11,765 bases of DNA from Chitinophaga pinensis (GCA_943329105.2 CALQCP020000045.1:1-11765), one strand, 5' to 3'. Numbered from the stretch's first letter, positions 1 to 8,128 are shown. Notes: generated from the sequence alone by a model not told the origin. Program-made: numbers and translations.

Positions 1-477
1 CGTTGGGGCGAGCCGCGATTCACCGTGGATGTTGATCTTGTTGCAATGACTGCAGTCAGTCGAGATGCGGAAGCGGTCGATGCGTTGTTAGTGAAATTCA
101 TTCCGCGCATGCCTGATGCACGGGCGTTTGCGCTTGCTCATCGCGTTCTGATTCTGGAGAGTTCGGAAGGCGTGCGGCTTGATGTTTCACTTGGTGCATT
201 GGAGTTTGAGCGAGACATGGTTGCTCGCTCAACCGAGTGGTCCGTCGACGGATGCCCCTCGATTCGTACATGTTCAGCCGAAGACCTGTTGGTGCTGAAG
301 GCATTTGCCGGGCGCGAAAAGGACTGGGGTGATATCCGCGGGATCATTCGTCGGCAGGGTGCAGCCATCAATCGGAACACCGTGGTTCAGCGCCTGACAC
401 CCTTGGCAGAGTTTGCCGAACGCCCTGAAGCGCTCAGGGGTTTACAAGAAATGTTCCGTGATTCGTCAGCTGAGTGA
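1..477 (+). CDS. AbiEii/DUF6036-like nucleotidyltransferase, 5'-truncated
   Basis: The reading frame is open from base 1, so the start lies upstream; the GTG at 25 is in frame but falls inside the conserved motif and is not the real start. The visible fragment has 158 residues. It opens with WGEPRFTVDVDL, the G-x-PR-x-T-x-D-x-D motif of minimal nucleotidyltransferases, where the two Asp (fragment residues 10 and 12) would bind metal. A third acidic residue fits in VRLDVSLG (D61). The later SAEDLLVLKAFAGREKDWGDI block (from about residue 92) matches the D-L-hhhK-gR-kD-Di pattern of AbiEii/DUF6036-like proteins. Some relatives are toxins of type IV toxin-antitoxin pairs; others stand alone with unknown substrates. 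Any antitoxin or partner would be upstream, outside the window, so a toxin role cannot be claimed. The family call is fairly secure, the biological role is not. Confidence 0.7.
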   Translation, partial: RWGEPRFTVDVDLVAMTAVSRDAEAVDALLVKFIPRMPDARAFALAHRVLILESSEGVRLDVSLGALEFERDMVARSTEWSVDGCPSIRTCSAEDLLVLKAFAGREKDWGDIRGIIRRQGAAINRNTVVQRLTPLAEFAERPEALRGLQEMFRDSSAE

Positions 478-505
478 CTGGCCTCGTGCTGACGTCCACA
501 CTCCT

Positions 506-535
506 CGCCCCCTGGCGTTTACGCGTCTGGGGGCG
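506..535. other. GC-rich inverted repeat (possible stem-loop) after the nucleotidyltransferase
   Basis: CGCCCCC at 506-512 pairs perfectly with GGGGGCG at 529-535 around a 16-nt loop, which itself contains a small GCG/CGC pairing. It lies 28 bases past the upstream stop. No T-tract follows, so it is not a classical intrinsic terminator, though it could slow polymerase or protect the 3' end. Its right arm includes the first base of the GTG at 535, the first possible start of the next gene. Confidence 0.45.
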
Positions 536-2820
536 TGTGTGCGGTTCTGCCTTCCCACTCCCGATCACCCGCACGGCGCTCCGCATACCCTCCGCGCATC
601 GAAGCGCTTGTTCCAACTCCAGCCCGTCGCAATGCGTGGTTTGCCATGCTCCTGATCTGTGCGTTCGCGGTGCTGGCGTATCTCCCCGCGCTGCAAGCAG
701 GGTGGATCTGGGATGACGACTCGTACATCCTTGACAACACCGCAGTGCAATTGCCCGAGGGCATCCTGCACGCGTGGGTGCCGGGCGCCACGCCGCAGTA
801 CTACCCGCTGGTGTTCGTCAGCTTCTGGGTGCAACATGCCTTGCACGGGCTTGACCCGTTTGGCTACCACCTGGTGAACCTGCTGCTGCACCTTGCATCA
901 ACCGTGCTCTTGTGGCGGCTCTTGGTGGCGCTCCGCCTGCCTGGGGCGCTCTTTGCCGCCGCGCTCTTTGCAGTGCACCCGGTGCAGGTGGAGACCGTGG
1001 CATGGGTGACCGAGCGAAAGAACGTCCTCTCCATGGCATTCAGTCTGGCATCACTCCTGGCTTGGGTGCGATTCCTGCAAGACACGCGCCCGTTCAGCGC
1101 GCGTGCGGGCTGGTGGGGCGCATCGTTCGTCCTCTTTGCACTTGCCATGCTGTCAAAGACCACCGCGGTGGCGGTGCCCGTGGCGATGGCCGCGATCGCG
1201 TGGTGGCAACCGTGGGCGGAAGAAACGTTGACACCTACGTTCGCGAAATCCGCCCGCGCTGCCTCTGCATCCACGAAATCTCTGCTCACGCACTCCACGC
1301 GTACCCCTGTACCGGCAGCCAACTCCGCGCAATCAATAGTTGCCTTAGTTCTCCCGTTCTTTGTAGTGGGCGTCGCACTCGGCCTCTTCACCGCGTGGGT
1401 TGAGGCCACATTCGTCGGCGCGCGCGGAGCAGAGTTTGCACGACCAGCCCTCGACCGACTTCTGCAAGCAGCGCAAGCGTGGTGGTTCTATCTGGGCACA
1501 TGGTGTTGGCCACGCGGTCTGATGTTCGTGTACCCGGCGTTTGACGGACCGACCTGGCTTCCATGGTTTGCATTGGCGTCTGGCGTCGCAGTGGCAGTCG
1601 CGGCCATCACCGCCATGCGGCGCGGCGTGCGCGGCGCAATGGTGGCATTCCTCTGCTACTCAGCGGCCATCTTTCCGGCGCTCGGATTCATCAATCTCTA
1701 TCCGCTTCGGTTCTCGCCAGTGGCTGATCACTTCGGCTACGCCGCAAGCGCAGTGTTAGCTCCGGTAGCCGCATGGTGCCTCGTCCGTGCATGGCGAGCC
1801 ATCAACAATCGCGGCGTTCCGTGCGCCATCGGCTCAGCACTCGCAGTGGTGCTCGTTGCATCGCTCGCCGTCATAGCGCGCGGGCATACCGCGAAATTTG
1901 CCAACGTCGAGACGCTCTGGCGCACCACGCTGGCAGACAACCCGCGCGCGTGGCTCGCTTCCAACAATCTGGTGAGCATGTTGCTGACCAATGTGCAAGA
2001 ATCAATCGACGCCGGCGACACCGCGGCGCGCGACCGCGCCTTAGACGAAGCCGCGCGCCTTGCTGAAATTTCCGTGGAACTCGCCGGCACGATCGACATG
2101 CCCGTGCAGTCAAACATGAGCGAAGTCCGCCGGCTGCAGGGCAGGCTGCCAGAGTCACTGACCGCGCTGGATGTCGCGCTCCTTCTGGAACCCAACGCCC
2201 CTGGTCCACATTGGCAGCGCGGCCGCATCATTGAACTCATGGGGAACTTTGCGGCAGCGGAGCCTGATTACGCGCGCGCCGTAGAACTTTCGCCACGCAA
2301 CGGCATTTACCTGCGCGAATGGGTGCGCTGGCTCACCAAGTCTGGTCGTCTGCGCGAGGCGCGTGAGATTGCCGCGCGCATTGTTGCGGTGGACCCTGGC
2401 GATGCCGAGTCCCTTGCCAATCTCGGCGCGCTTGAACTGGAGATCGGCGAAATCCCCGCCGCGCGCCGCGATCTGCGTCGTGCATTGACCATGGCGAACG
2501 GCCCGCTGGCAACGGTGATCGCGGTGCGCTGCGCGCGCGCGTGCCTTGCGCCTCCGGTTGATCCAGAATCGGCTGCGCAGGCGCGCGCTATCGCCGAGCA
2601 GCTCGTGCGCGAAACCGAAGGCGTTGATCCGCTTGCATACGTCTTACTTGCACACGCACAAGCCACGCTTGCCGATCCGAAAGCGCGCGAAACCCTTGCG
2701 CGTGCCGACGAGTTGCTTGCGAAATCCTCCGCCGAAGTGAAGGAATTGGCTGCAGCGGAACGCGCCGCAACGGAAGCGCTCTTGTCCGCGGGCAGTCCGG
2801 CAGCAACGCTTTCCCGATAG
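535..2820 (+). CDS. Multi-spanning GT-C-like membrane protein with C-terminal TPRs (TMTC/DUF1736-like)
   Basis: This 761-residue protein has about eleven to thirteen hydrophobic segments between residues 37 and 449, then a soluble C-terminal part. WDDDSYILDN just after the first membrane segment (acidic residues 60-62) sits where GT-C glycosyltransferases carry their catalytic or metal-binding acidic residues. HPVQVETVAWVTERKNVLS (148-166) is a hallmark of bacterial TPR proteins related to eukaryotic TMTC O-mannosyltransferases, and SPVADHFGYAAS (394-405) is a second family motif. Helical TPR-like units are clearest at about 555-656. A Ser/Thr/Ala-rich loop (about 229-266) interrupts the membrane domain. 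By family, a lipid-linked sugar transfer to exported protein or glycan is plausible, but substrate and activity are not shown. The start is uncertain: the GTG at 535 gives a basic 37-residue leader, while the ATG at 646 begins directly at the first membrane segment. Neither has a Shine-Dalgarno sequence. Confidence 0.8.
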   Translation: MCAVLPSHSRSPARRSAYPPRIEALVPTPARRNAWFAMLLICAFAVLAYLPALQAGWIWDDDSYILDNTAVQLPEGILHAWVPGATPQYYPLVFVSFWVQHALHGLDPFGYHLVNLLLHLASTVLLWRLLVALRLPGALFAAALFAVHPVQVETVAWVTERKNVLSMAFSLASLLAWVRFLQDTRPFSARAGWWGASFVLFALAMLSKTTAVAVPVAMAAIAWWQPWAEETLTPTFAKSARAASASTKSLLTHSTRTPVPAANSAQSIVALVLPFFVVGVALGLFTAWVEATFVGARGAEFARPALDRLLQAAQAWWFYLGTWCWPRGLMFVYPAFDGPTWLPWFALASGVAVAVAAITAMRRGVRGAMVAFLCYSAAIFPALGFINLYPLRFSPVADHFGYAASAVLAPVAAWCLVRAWRAINNRGVPCAIGSALAVVLVASLAVIARGHTAKFANVETLWRTTLADNPRAWLASNNLVSMLLTNVQESIDAGDTAARDRALDEAARLAEISVELAGTIDMPVQSNMSEVRRLQGRLPESLTALDVALLLEPNAPGPHWQRGRIIELMGNFAAAEPDYARAVELSPRNGIYLREWVRWLTKSGRLREAREIAARIVAVDPGDAESLANLGALELEIGEIPAARRDLRRALTMANGPLATVIAVRCARACLAPPVDPESAAQARAIAEQLVRETEGVDPLAYVLLAHAQATLADPKARETLARADELLAKSSAEVKELAAAERAATEALLSAGSPAATLSR

Positions 2821-2899
2821 CAACAGGCAAGCGGATCACATGTAGGCCGATCCCAGTCACAAAGACGCAATACTGCAGATTTCTAGCGTATATCGACCG

Positions 2900-4720
2900 C
2901 TATTCATGCACATCCAGCACCGCGCGCTCGCGCATTTCCACAAATTGCTGCGCATAGAGATCGTGGTATTTGCCGCGCGCACGCATGAGTTCGGCGTGCG
3001 TTCCGCTCTCAACGATCCGCCCACCATCAACCATCACAATCCGCGTGGCGCGGCGAATGGTGCTGAGCCGATGTGCAATCACAAATGAAATCCGGTGCGC
3101 CAGTACGCGATCCACCGCACGCTGAATGGTGCGTTCTGTTTCACTGTCAACGCTGGAAGTTGCCTCGTCCAAGATGAATACATCTGGATCCTTGAGGAAC
3201 GCGCGCGCCAGTGCAATGAGTTGCCGCTGCCCAAGACTGAGCCGTTCGCCCGCTTCACCGGCTACAAATCCCCAACCGCCCTCAAGACCATCAATAAACG
3301 AGTCCGCGCCCACTGCCGCCGCGGCAGCCTTCACTTCCTCGTCAGTGGCGTCAAGGCGCCCGTAGCGAATGTTCTCCAAGATGGAAGTATTCCGAAGCCA
3401 CGGCGACTGCTGCACCACACCAAATCGCCCCTGGTGCCAAGCAAGCGGTCGTTCGCGCATATCCACGCCGTCAAGCAGAATCCGTCCAGCAGTTGGCTCA
3501 TAGAACCGCGCCGCCAGATTCACCACCGTGGACTTTCCAGCCCCGGTCGGGCCGACGAACGCAATGGTGTCGCCAACCCGCGCTTCCAGGCTGAAATCAC
3601 TCAATACCGGCTCACCAGCCACATACTCAAAGCTGACATTCTCAAAGGTGATGCGCGTGATTCGCGCCGCGCTGAAATCCTCAGCCTGCGCACGCACCGC
3701 GTCCGAATCACTGATTGTGGGCACCGTATCAATGAGTGACTGCACTCGCTCCGCTGCAGCCTGCGCGGAAAGCAAGTCAACCACACGCTGCGAAACATCA
3801 ATGATCGGCCACGTGAAGAGCAGGGCGTACTGCATCAATGCAACCAGCGTTCCAGCTGACATCTCACCCGTCTCCACGCGCAGCCCGCCGCGCCACAAGG
3901 CGATCGCCACACCAAGGAACGAAGCGCTGGTCACCACCGGCACAAACACTGCGGACTGGAATGAATTCCGCATGGAATGCACTTCCATTTCCGTCGTCAA
4001 GACAGCAAACTCCGCGTCCGCAGCATCTTCGCGCGCAAGACTCTTCGTAGTCCGCACGCCAGCAATGCCTTCAGAGAGAAACGCCGTGATGCGTGAATTC
4101 GTCCGCCGCACCAACCGTGAACTCTTGAGGAGTCGCGATTGAAACAGCACCGCCAGCGCCGCCAACAGGGGTAGCAGCAGAATCATCCACACCGCCACGC
4201 GCCAATCGAGCCACAGCATGCACGCCGCGCTTCCACTCACAATGGTGGTTGCCCAGAAGGTGTCAAGAATCACCCACGGAGCAATGCCGCTTACCTTGCC
4301 GCAGTCGGAGGTGACCCGCGAGACCAACCATCCGGTCGGGCGGCGGTCAAAGTAGCCAAATTGCAGCTCCTGGAGCCGCGCAAACGCCCTTTCGCGCAGC
4401 GTGAACGCCAGCCCCGCGCTGATGCGGCCGGCTGCACGGATGAAGAGGAATACCCCTGCGCCAAAGCACAAAGCCAGCGCCGCCCATGCGCCCGCCAGCC
4501 ACATGAACCGCTCGCCCATGCCATGTGCAATCGCCTCATCAATCATGGCCGCGTTCAAGAGTGGCCGCGCCGATTCAATGGCGGCGATACCAATACCGCC
4601 GCCAACCAATTGCACCGCGGAACGTTGATCTTGCAACGCAGTGCCAATGATCCGCTTCCATAAACCCAATGAGATCGATCCCGGTGCCGGTGCGTCTAGA
4701 TCGTCATGAACTTCATTCAT
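2900..4720 (-). CDS. ABC exporter half-transporter, subunit A (catalytic-Glu subunit of a heterodimer)
   Basis: The 606-residue protein has an N-terminal six-helix transmembrane domain (roughly residues 37-310) followed by a nucleotide-binding domain, the architecture of type IV ABC exporters (MsbA, TmrAB and TM287/288 class). Motifs seen are Walker A GPTGAGKST (390-398), Q-loop Gln around 437-438, signature LSLGQ (494-498, third position Leu rather than Gly), Walker B VFILDE (514-519) with the catalytic Glu519, D-loop SSVD, and switch His550. The start ATG overlaps the stop of the upstream half-transporter gene (ATGA) and is preceded by GGAGG seven bases away, so the start is secure. The gene order and complementary motif defects point to a heterodimer with that neighbour in the inner membrane. 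Substrate is unknown: lipid, peptide and drug export all occur in this class. The gene ends 79 bases from the convergent TPR protein gene, and no clear terminator lies between. Confidence 0.93.
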   Translation of the reverse strand: MNEVHDDLDAPAPGSISLGLWKRIIGTALQDQRSAVQLVGGGIGIAAIESARPLLNAAMIDEAIAHGMGERFMWLAGAWAALALCFGAGVFLFIRAAGRISAGLAFTLRERAFARLQELQFGYFDRRPTGWLVSRVTSDCGKVSGIAPWVILDTFWATTIVSGSAACMLWLDWRVAVWMILLLPLLAALAVLFQSRLLKSSRLVRRTNSRITAFLSEGIAGVRTTKSLAREDAADAEFAVLTTEMEVHSMRNSFQSAVFVPVVTSASFLGVAIALWRGGLRVETGEMSAGTLVALMQYALLFTWPIIDVSQRVVDLLSAQAAAERVQSLIDTVPTISDSDAVRAQAEDFSAARITRITFENVSFEYVAGEPVLSDFSLEARVGDTIAFVGPTGAGKSTVVNLAARFYEPTAGRILLDGVDMRERPLAWHQGRFGVVQQSPWLRNTSILENIRYGRLDATDEEVKAAAAAVGADSFIDGLEGGWGFVAGEAGERLSLGQRQLIALARAFLKDPDVFILDEATSSVDSETERTIQRAVDRVLAHRISFVIAHRLSTIRRATRIVMVDGGRIVESGTHAELMRARGKYHDLYAQQFVEMRERAVLDVHE

Positions 4721-6666
4721 CGCGGAGCCTCCGCATCACTGGCCACCGCAACGCGTTCTTCATCTTCTAACTCGGCCTGAATAGCCCACAAGCGCTTGTA
4801 CAAACCATCGCGCGCGATCAGTTCCGCGTGCGTTCCATGGTCAATGACACGGCCATGCTCCATTACCACAATGCGATCCGCCTCAGCAAGTGTCGAAAGC
4901 CGATGTGCAATCACAATGGTTGGCACCCGACCGCGCCGCGCGCGCATGGCGTTCAAGATGCGCCGCTCGGTATCGCCATCAACCGCGCTCAACGCGTCGT
5001 CTAGCAGCAGAATGTCCGCGTCGCGCACCAGGGCGCGCGCAATGGCAAGTCGCTGTCGCTGCCCGCCGGAAAGGGTGATGCCGCGCTCGCCGATCACGGT
5101 TTCCCAGCCGCGCTGGAAACGCAAGACTGAGTCATGAATTGCCGCAGAATCTGCCGCTTCAGCAATCGCCGCTACCGGTAGTTCCGGGCGCACAATGGCC
5201 ACGTTCTCACGGATCGATCGTGAATAGAGAAACGGCGGCTGCAACACGCTTGCAATGCGCGATCGGAGTAGCGAACGGTCCAGCAATCGAATGTCCGTCC
5301 CGCCGATGGTGATGCGCCCCGATGTCGGCTCATGGAATCGCAGCAGCAGGGCAGCAAGCGTTGACTTGCCGCATCCGCTCGGCCCCATGATGGCGACGGT
5401 CTCTCCTGCACCCACCGTCAGATCCACCCCATCAAGCACCGTGTTGCCGCGCGGGTATGCAAACCGCACGCCCTCAAATCGAATGCCGCCAGCCGGTAGC
5501 GCTGCGTGCACCGGAACGGTCTCACTCGCCAAACGCGACGCGTCGCCCGCCGCTTCACCACGCGCCTCGCCCCGCGCCTCATGCCGCGCCTCACCCCGCA
5601 CCTCATCGCCTGCATCTTCCGCCGCTGGATCCATGATGGCATGCAGCCGTTCAATAGCCACCGCCGCCTTGCCCAAGTCAGCAAGCATGCGTCCCAAGTG
5701 CCGAATCGGCCAGATGTACATGTTGGTGGCAAACAGGAAGAAGAAGAACTCACCGGCGCCAAGCGATCCGCCAGAAACCAGCGTCAGTCCAACCACCAAT
5801 ACCAGCAGAATCTGCGCCAAGCACGTCACGTCACTCAACGCCCAAAACTGCGAAAGTCCGTCAAACAAGCGAATATCAGCATCGCGATGCGCCGCGTTCC
5901 GCTCACGGAACTCTTCGCGTTCAAACGATTGCCGCCCAAACGCGCGCACCACCCGGATGCCTGCAATGTTCTCCTGCGCTTTCGCGGTCAGGCGTCCCTC
6001 GGCCTCATCTTTCGTACGGAATCGATCACTCACCGTGCGGAAGTACAGACCAGCGAAAGCAACCACCGGAATCGCCAATACAGTGGAGGCAATCGCCATA
6101 CGCCAATCAATGGCAAACATCAGCGGTATAGCAATCAGCAACAGCAGTATCGCCCGCCCCATTTCCGCAATCTGATTGGCAAGCACATTCTGCACAGTGT
6201 CCACATCACTGGTGGCGCGCTGCAGCAAATCGCCACTTTCATTGGCATCAAAGAAGGGCACCGGTAGACGCACCAGCCGCGCATGCACACGCTCGCGCAG
6301 TCGCCGCACGCTGCGCTGCGCCGCACGCGCCGTCATCCATCCGCGCAAGATGTTTAAGAGCCCGGCGGCCACCGCCGCCACCGCAATCACTACGCCCGGT
6401 TTCCAGAGATCCGCACGCACCACCTCCGGGCCGCCGAGTTTCTCAATGATCCACGCGCTCATGGCCCCCATACGCGTGCCGGGCGCAGAGAACACGCCGT
6501 CGATGACAGCCTGCGGAACCAGCGGCACCACGTAAGAGAAAGTCGCTGCCAACGCCTGCACGGCAATGGCGCCTGCATAGAGCGGACGATCAGTGCCAAG
6601 CACAATCCACAGATCGCCCAGGCGTCCAAGAGCGAACGAAGGCTTGCGCTTGGGGATATCCGTCAT
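4717..6666 (-). CDS. ABC exporter half-transporter, subunit B (Walker B Asp subunit of a heterodimer)
   Basis: The 649-residue protein has six predicted membrane helices (roughly residues 29-322), a charged linker (about 347-392) and a nucleotide-binding domain. Motifs are Walker A GPSGCGKST (428-436), Q-loop Gln476, canonical signature LSGGQ (532-536), Walker B ILLLDD (552-557) with Asp557 where the catalytic Glu normally sits, and switch His588. In heterodimeric type IV exporters, Asp in place of Glu marks the subunit contributing Walker motifs to the degenerate ATP site. The linker contains a tandem GEAR-like repeat and is longer than in subunit A. The stop overlaps the start of subunit A by four bases. 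The start ATG lies 60 bases after the enolase stop, with no visible Shine-Dalgarno sequence; translation may rely on read-through mRNA or a weak start. Which compound is exported cannot be told from the sequence. Confidence 0.93.
   Translation of the reverse strand: MTDIPKRKPSFALGRLGDLWIVLGTDRPLYAGAIAVQALAATFSYVVPLVPQAVIDGVFSAPGTRMGAMSAWIIEKLGGPEVVRADLWKPGVVIAVAAVAAGLLNILRGWMTARAAQRSVRRLRERVHARLVRLPVPFFDANESGDLLQRATSDVDTVQNVLANQIAEMGRAILLLLIAIPLMFAIDWRMAIASTVLAIPVVAFAGLYFRTVSDRFRTKDEAEGRLTAKAQENIAGIRVVRAFGRQSFEREEFRERNAAHRDADIRLFDGLSQFWALSDVTCLAQILLVLVVGLTLVSGGSLGAGEFFFFLFATNMYIWPIRHLGRMLADLGKAAVAIERLHAIMDPAAEDAGDEVRGEARHEARGEARGEAAGDASRLASETVPVHAALPAGGIRFEGVRFAYPRGNTVLDGVDLTVGAGETVAIMGPSGCGKSTLAALLLRFHEPTSGRITIGGTDIRLLDRSLLRSRIASVLQPPFLYSRSIRENVAIVRPELPVAAIAEAADSAAIHDSVLRFQRGWETVIGERGITLSGGQRQRLAIARALVRDADILLLDDALSAVDGDTERRILNAMRARRGRVPTIVIAHRLSTLAEADRIVVMEHGRVIDHGTHAELIARDGLYKRLWAIQAELEDEERVAVASDAEAPR
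4722..4734 (-). promoter_or_regulatory. Shine-Dalgarno of subunit A inside a palindrome
   Basis: Read on the minus strand, GCGGAGGCTCCGC is an inverted repeat (GCGGAG/CTCCGC about one base; five base pairs if a 3-nt loop forms). It contains GGAGG (4728-4732) seven bases before the subunit A ATG. The site lies within the last codons of subunit B, so a ribosome finishing B would pass through and open it, which favours coupled translation of the two subunits. Confidence 0.6.
5548..5607 (-). repeat. Five-copy 12-bp in-frame tandem repeat in the subunit B linker
   Basis: Five consecutive 12-bp units (5548-5559, 5560-5571, 5572-5583, 5584-5595, 5596-5607) share a core resembling CCGCGCCTCAcc on the plus strand. 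On the coding strand they give the four-residue units DEVR, GEAR, HEAR, GEAR, GEAA (residues 354-373). The repeat lies between transmembrane and nucleotide-binding domains. Because the unit is a multiple of three, gain or loss of copies keeps the frame and changes only linker length. Confidence 0.85.
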
Positions 6667-6726
6667 GAATCATTACTCATAAGCGGAACCACTCCAGCGT
6701 CGTTCACCGCGCAACCAACCGTCATC

Positions 6727-8019
6727 TCACGGCGCCGCAATACCAAACGCCGCGCATTCGCCCAAGTCCTCAGCGATGCGCAGCAATTGGTTGTACTTCG
6801 CAGTGCGATCCGTCCGCGCCGGCGCGCCAGTCTTGATCTGCCCGCAGTTAGTCGCGACTGCCAAGTCTGCAATCGTGGTGTCCTCAGTCTCTCCAGAGCG
6901 ATGCGACATGATCACGCGGTAGCCGTTGCGCGTTGCCATATTCACGGCGTCGAACGTCTCAGTAAGCGTGCCAATCTGGTTCACCTTCACCAGAATCGCA
7001 TTGGCGCAACCTTCCTTGATGCCGCGCGCCAAGAACTCCGGATTAGTGACAAACAAATCGTCACCGACCAACTGCACCGTGCTGCCAAGCGATTGCGTCA
7101 AGCTCTTCCAGCCCTTCCAATCATCTTCAGCGAGTCCATCTTCCAGCGAACGAATCGGCCACTTCTTGCACCACTTCTCCCACATGGCAATCATGTCATC
7201 ACTGGAAGCCACGCGCTTGGGGTCACTCTTAAAGAAGCGGTACCCCTTCTTCTTCACAGCCTTCGCCTCATTGGCAAGCTCACTCATAGCGGGGTCAAGG
7301 CAGATAGCAATCTGCCGACCAAGGTCATAACCAGCCTTCTTGACTGCTTCCGCAATCACTTCGCATGCAGCCTCGTTTGACGGAAGATTTGGCGCAAAGC
7401 CACCTTCATCGCCAACCGCCGTTGAGAGTCCCTTGTCATGCAGCACCTTGCGCAACGTGTGATAGCACTCAACACCGGCGCGCATGGCATCGTGGAAGTT
7501 GCTGAAACCAAACGGCTGAATCATGAACTCTTGGAAGTCGATGCTGTTGTCTGCATGCTTGCCGCCGTTAATGATGTTGAGCATCGGTGCTGGCAGGCGT
7601 CGTGCACCCGCGCCGCCCAAGTAGCGCCACAGCGGCATGCGACACGCCGCGGCAGCAGCGTGCGCGGTGGCGATACTGATTCCCAGAATCGCATTCGCCC
7701 CCAACTTTGATTTAGTGGACGTGCCATCCAGCTCAATCATCGAATGGTCAATCGCGGCTTGGTCGCGTGCGTCCATCCCCAGCACCAACGGTGCGATCCG
7801 CGTGTTGACATTGGAGACCGCCTTCAGAACACCCTTACCCATCCACTGCTTCTTGTCGCCATCGCGCAGTTCCACGGCTTCATGTTCGCCGGTGGACGCG
7901 CCACTCGGAACCAAGGCGCGCCCGAACGATCCGCCTTCCAGGGTCACTTCGCACTCAAGCGTTGGGTTTCCGCGGGAATCAATGACCTGACGGGCGTGGA
8001 TGGAATTGATTTCAAACAT
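6727..8019 (-). CDS. eno: Enolase (phosphopyruvate hydratase)
   Basis: The 430-residue cytoplasmic enzyme interconverts 2-phosphoglycerate and phosphoenolpyruvate in glycolysis and gluconeogenesis. Length and motifs fit bacterial enolase throughout: loop SGAST (39-43), QEFM with Glu164, GDEGGF with Glu205, metal ligands Asp242, Glu293 and Asp320, catalytic Lys345 in ILVKVNQIGTLTET, HRSGETED (373-380) and Lys396 in KTGAP. A longer in-frame start at 8157 exists but would overlap the preceding dehydrogenase gene. The ATG at 8019 begins the conserved N-terminus (MFEINSIHARQVIDSRGNPT) and has AGGAG eight bases upstream, so it is the true start. It sits between a 3-phosphoglycerate-dehydrogenase-like gene (109 bp upstream) and the exporter pair (60 bp downstream), all on the same strand. 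The 109-bp gap is large enough for its own promoter, but none was recognised. Confidence 0.97.
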   Translation of the reverse strand: MFEINSIHARQVIDSRGNPTLECEVTLEGGSFGRALVPSGASTGEHEAVELRDGDKKQWMGKGVLKAVSNVNTRIAPLVLGMDARDQAAIDHSMIELDGTSTKSKLGANAILGISIATAHAAAAACRMPLWRYLGGAGARRLPAPMLNIINGGKHADNSIDFQEFMIQPFGFSNFHDAMRAGVECYHTLRKVLHDKGLSTAVGDEGGFAPNLPSNEAACEVIAEAVKKAGYDLGRQIAICLDPAMSELANEAKAVKKKGYRFFKSDPKRVASSDDMIAMWEKWCKKWPIRSLEDGLAEDDWKGWKSLTQSLGSTVQLVGDDLFVTNPEFLARGIKEGCANAILVKVNQIGTLTETFDAVNMATRNGYRVIMSHRSGETEDTTIADLAVATNCGQIKTGAPARTDRTAKYNQLLRIAEDLGECAAFGIAAP

Positions 8020-8027
8020 GGCGAGTG

Positions 8028-8032
8028 CTCCT
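8028..8032 (-). promoter_or_regulatory. Shine-Dalgarno sequence of enolase
   Basis: AGGAG on the minus strand lies eight bases before the ATG at 8019. It decides between this start and the longer open frame beginning at 8157. Besides the exporter subunit A gene, it is the only clear Shine-Dalgarno sequence at a gene start in this window. Confidence 0.75.
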
Positions 8033-8128
8033 ATGAAGGGTGGCCCGGAAGTGTACGGAACGGGCAGGTACCGGTGTGCCACGGCCGCGCGCGGGTTACC
8101 TGGTTCGTCCGTGAAGTCTGAGTAAGTA

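Noticed and set aside
2821..2902. Possible bidirectional terminator between convergent genes (GGATC/GATCC and TAGCG/CGCTA pairings)
   Set aside because: Stems are only five base pairs with long loops and there is no T-tract; the second overlaps the stop codon of exporter subunit A.
3095..4142. Two plus-strand open frames of 204-214 codons opposite exporter subunit A
   Set aside because: Both are antisense to confirmed ABC exporter coding sequence and show no recognisable protein features.
5255..6175. 306-codon open frame on the plus strand opposite exporter subunit B
   Set aside because: It is fully antisense to a gene with complete ABC motifs, its product is Ser/Arg-rich low-complexity with no domain, and it reflects GC-rich codon bias.
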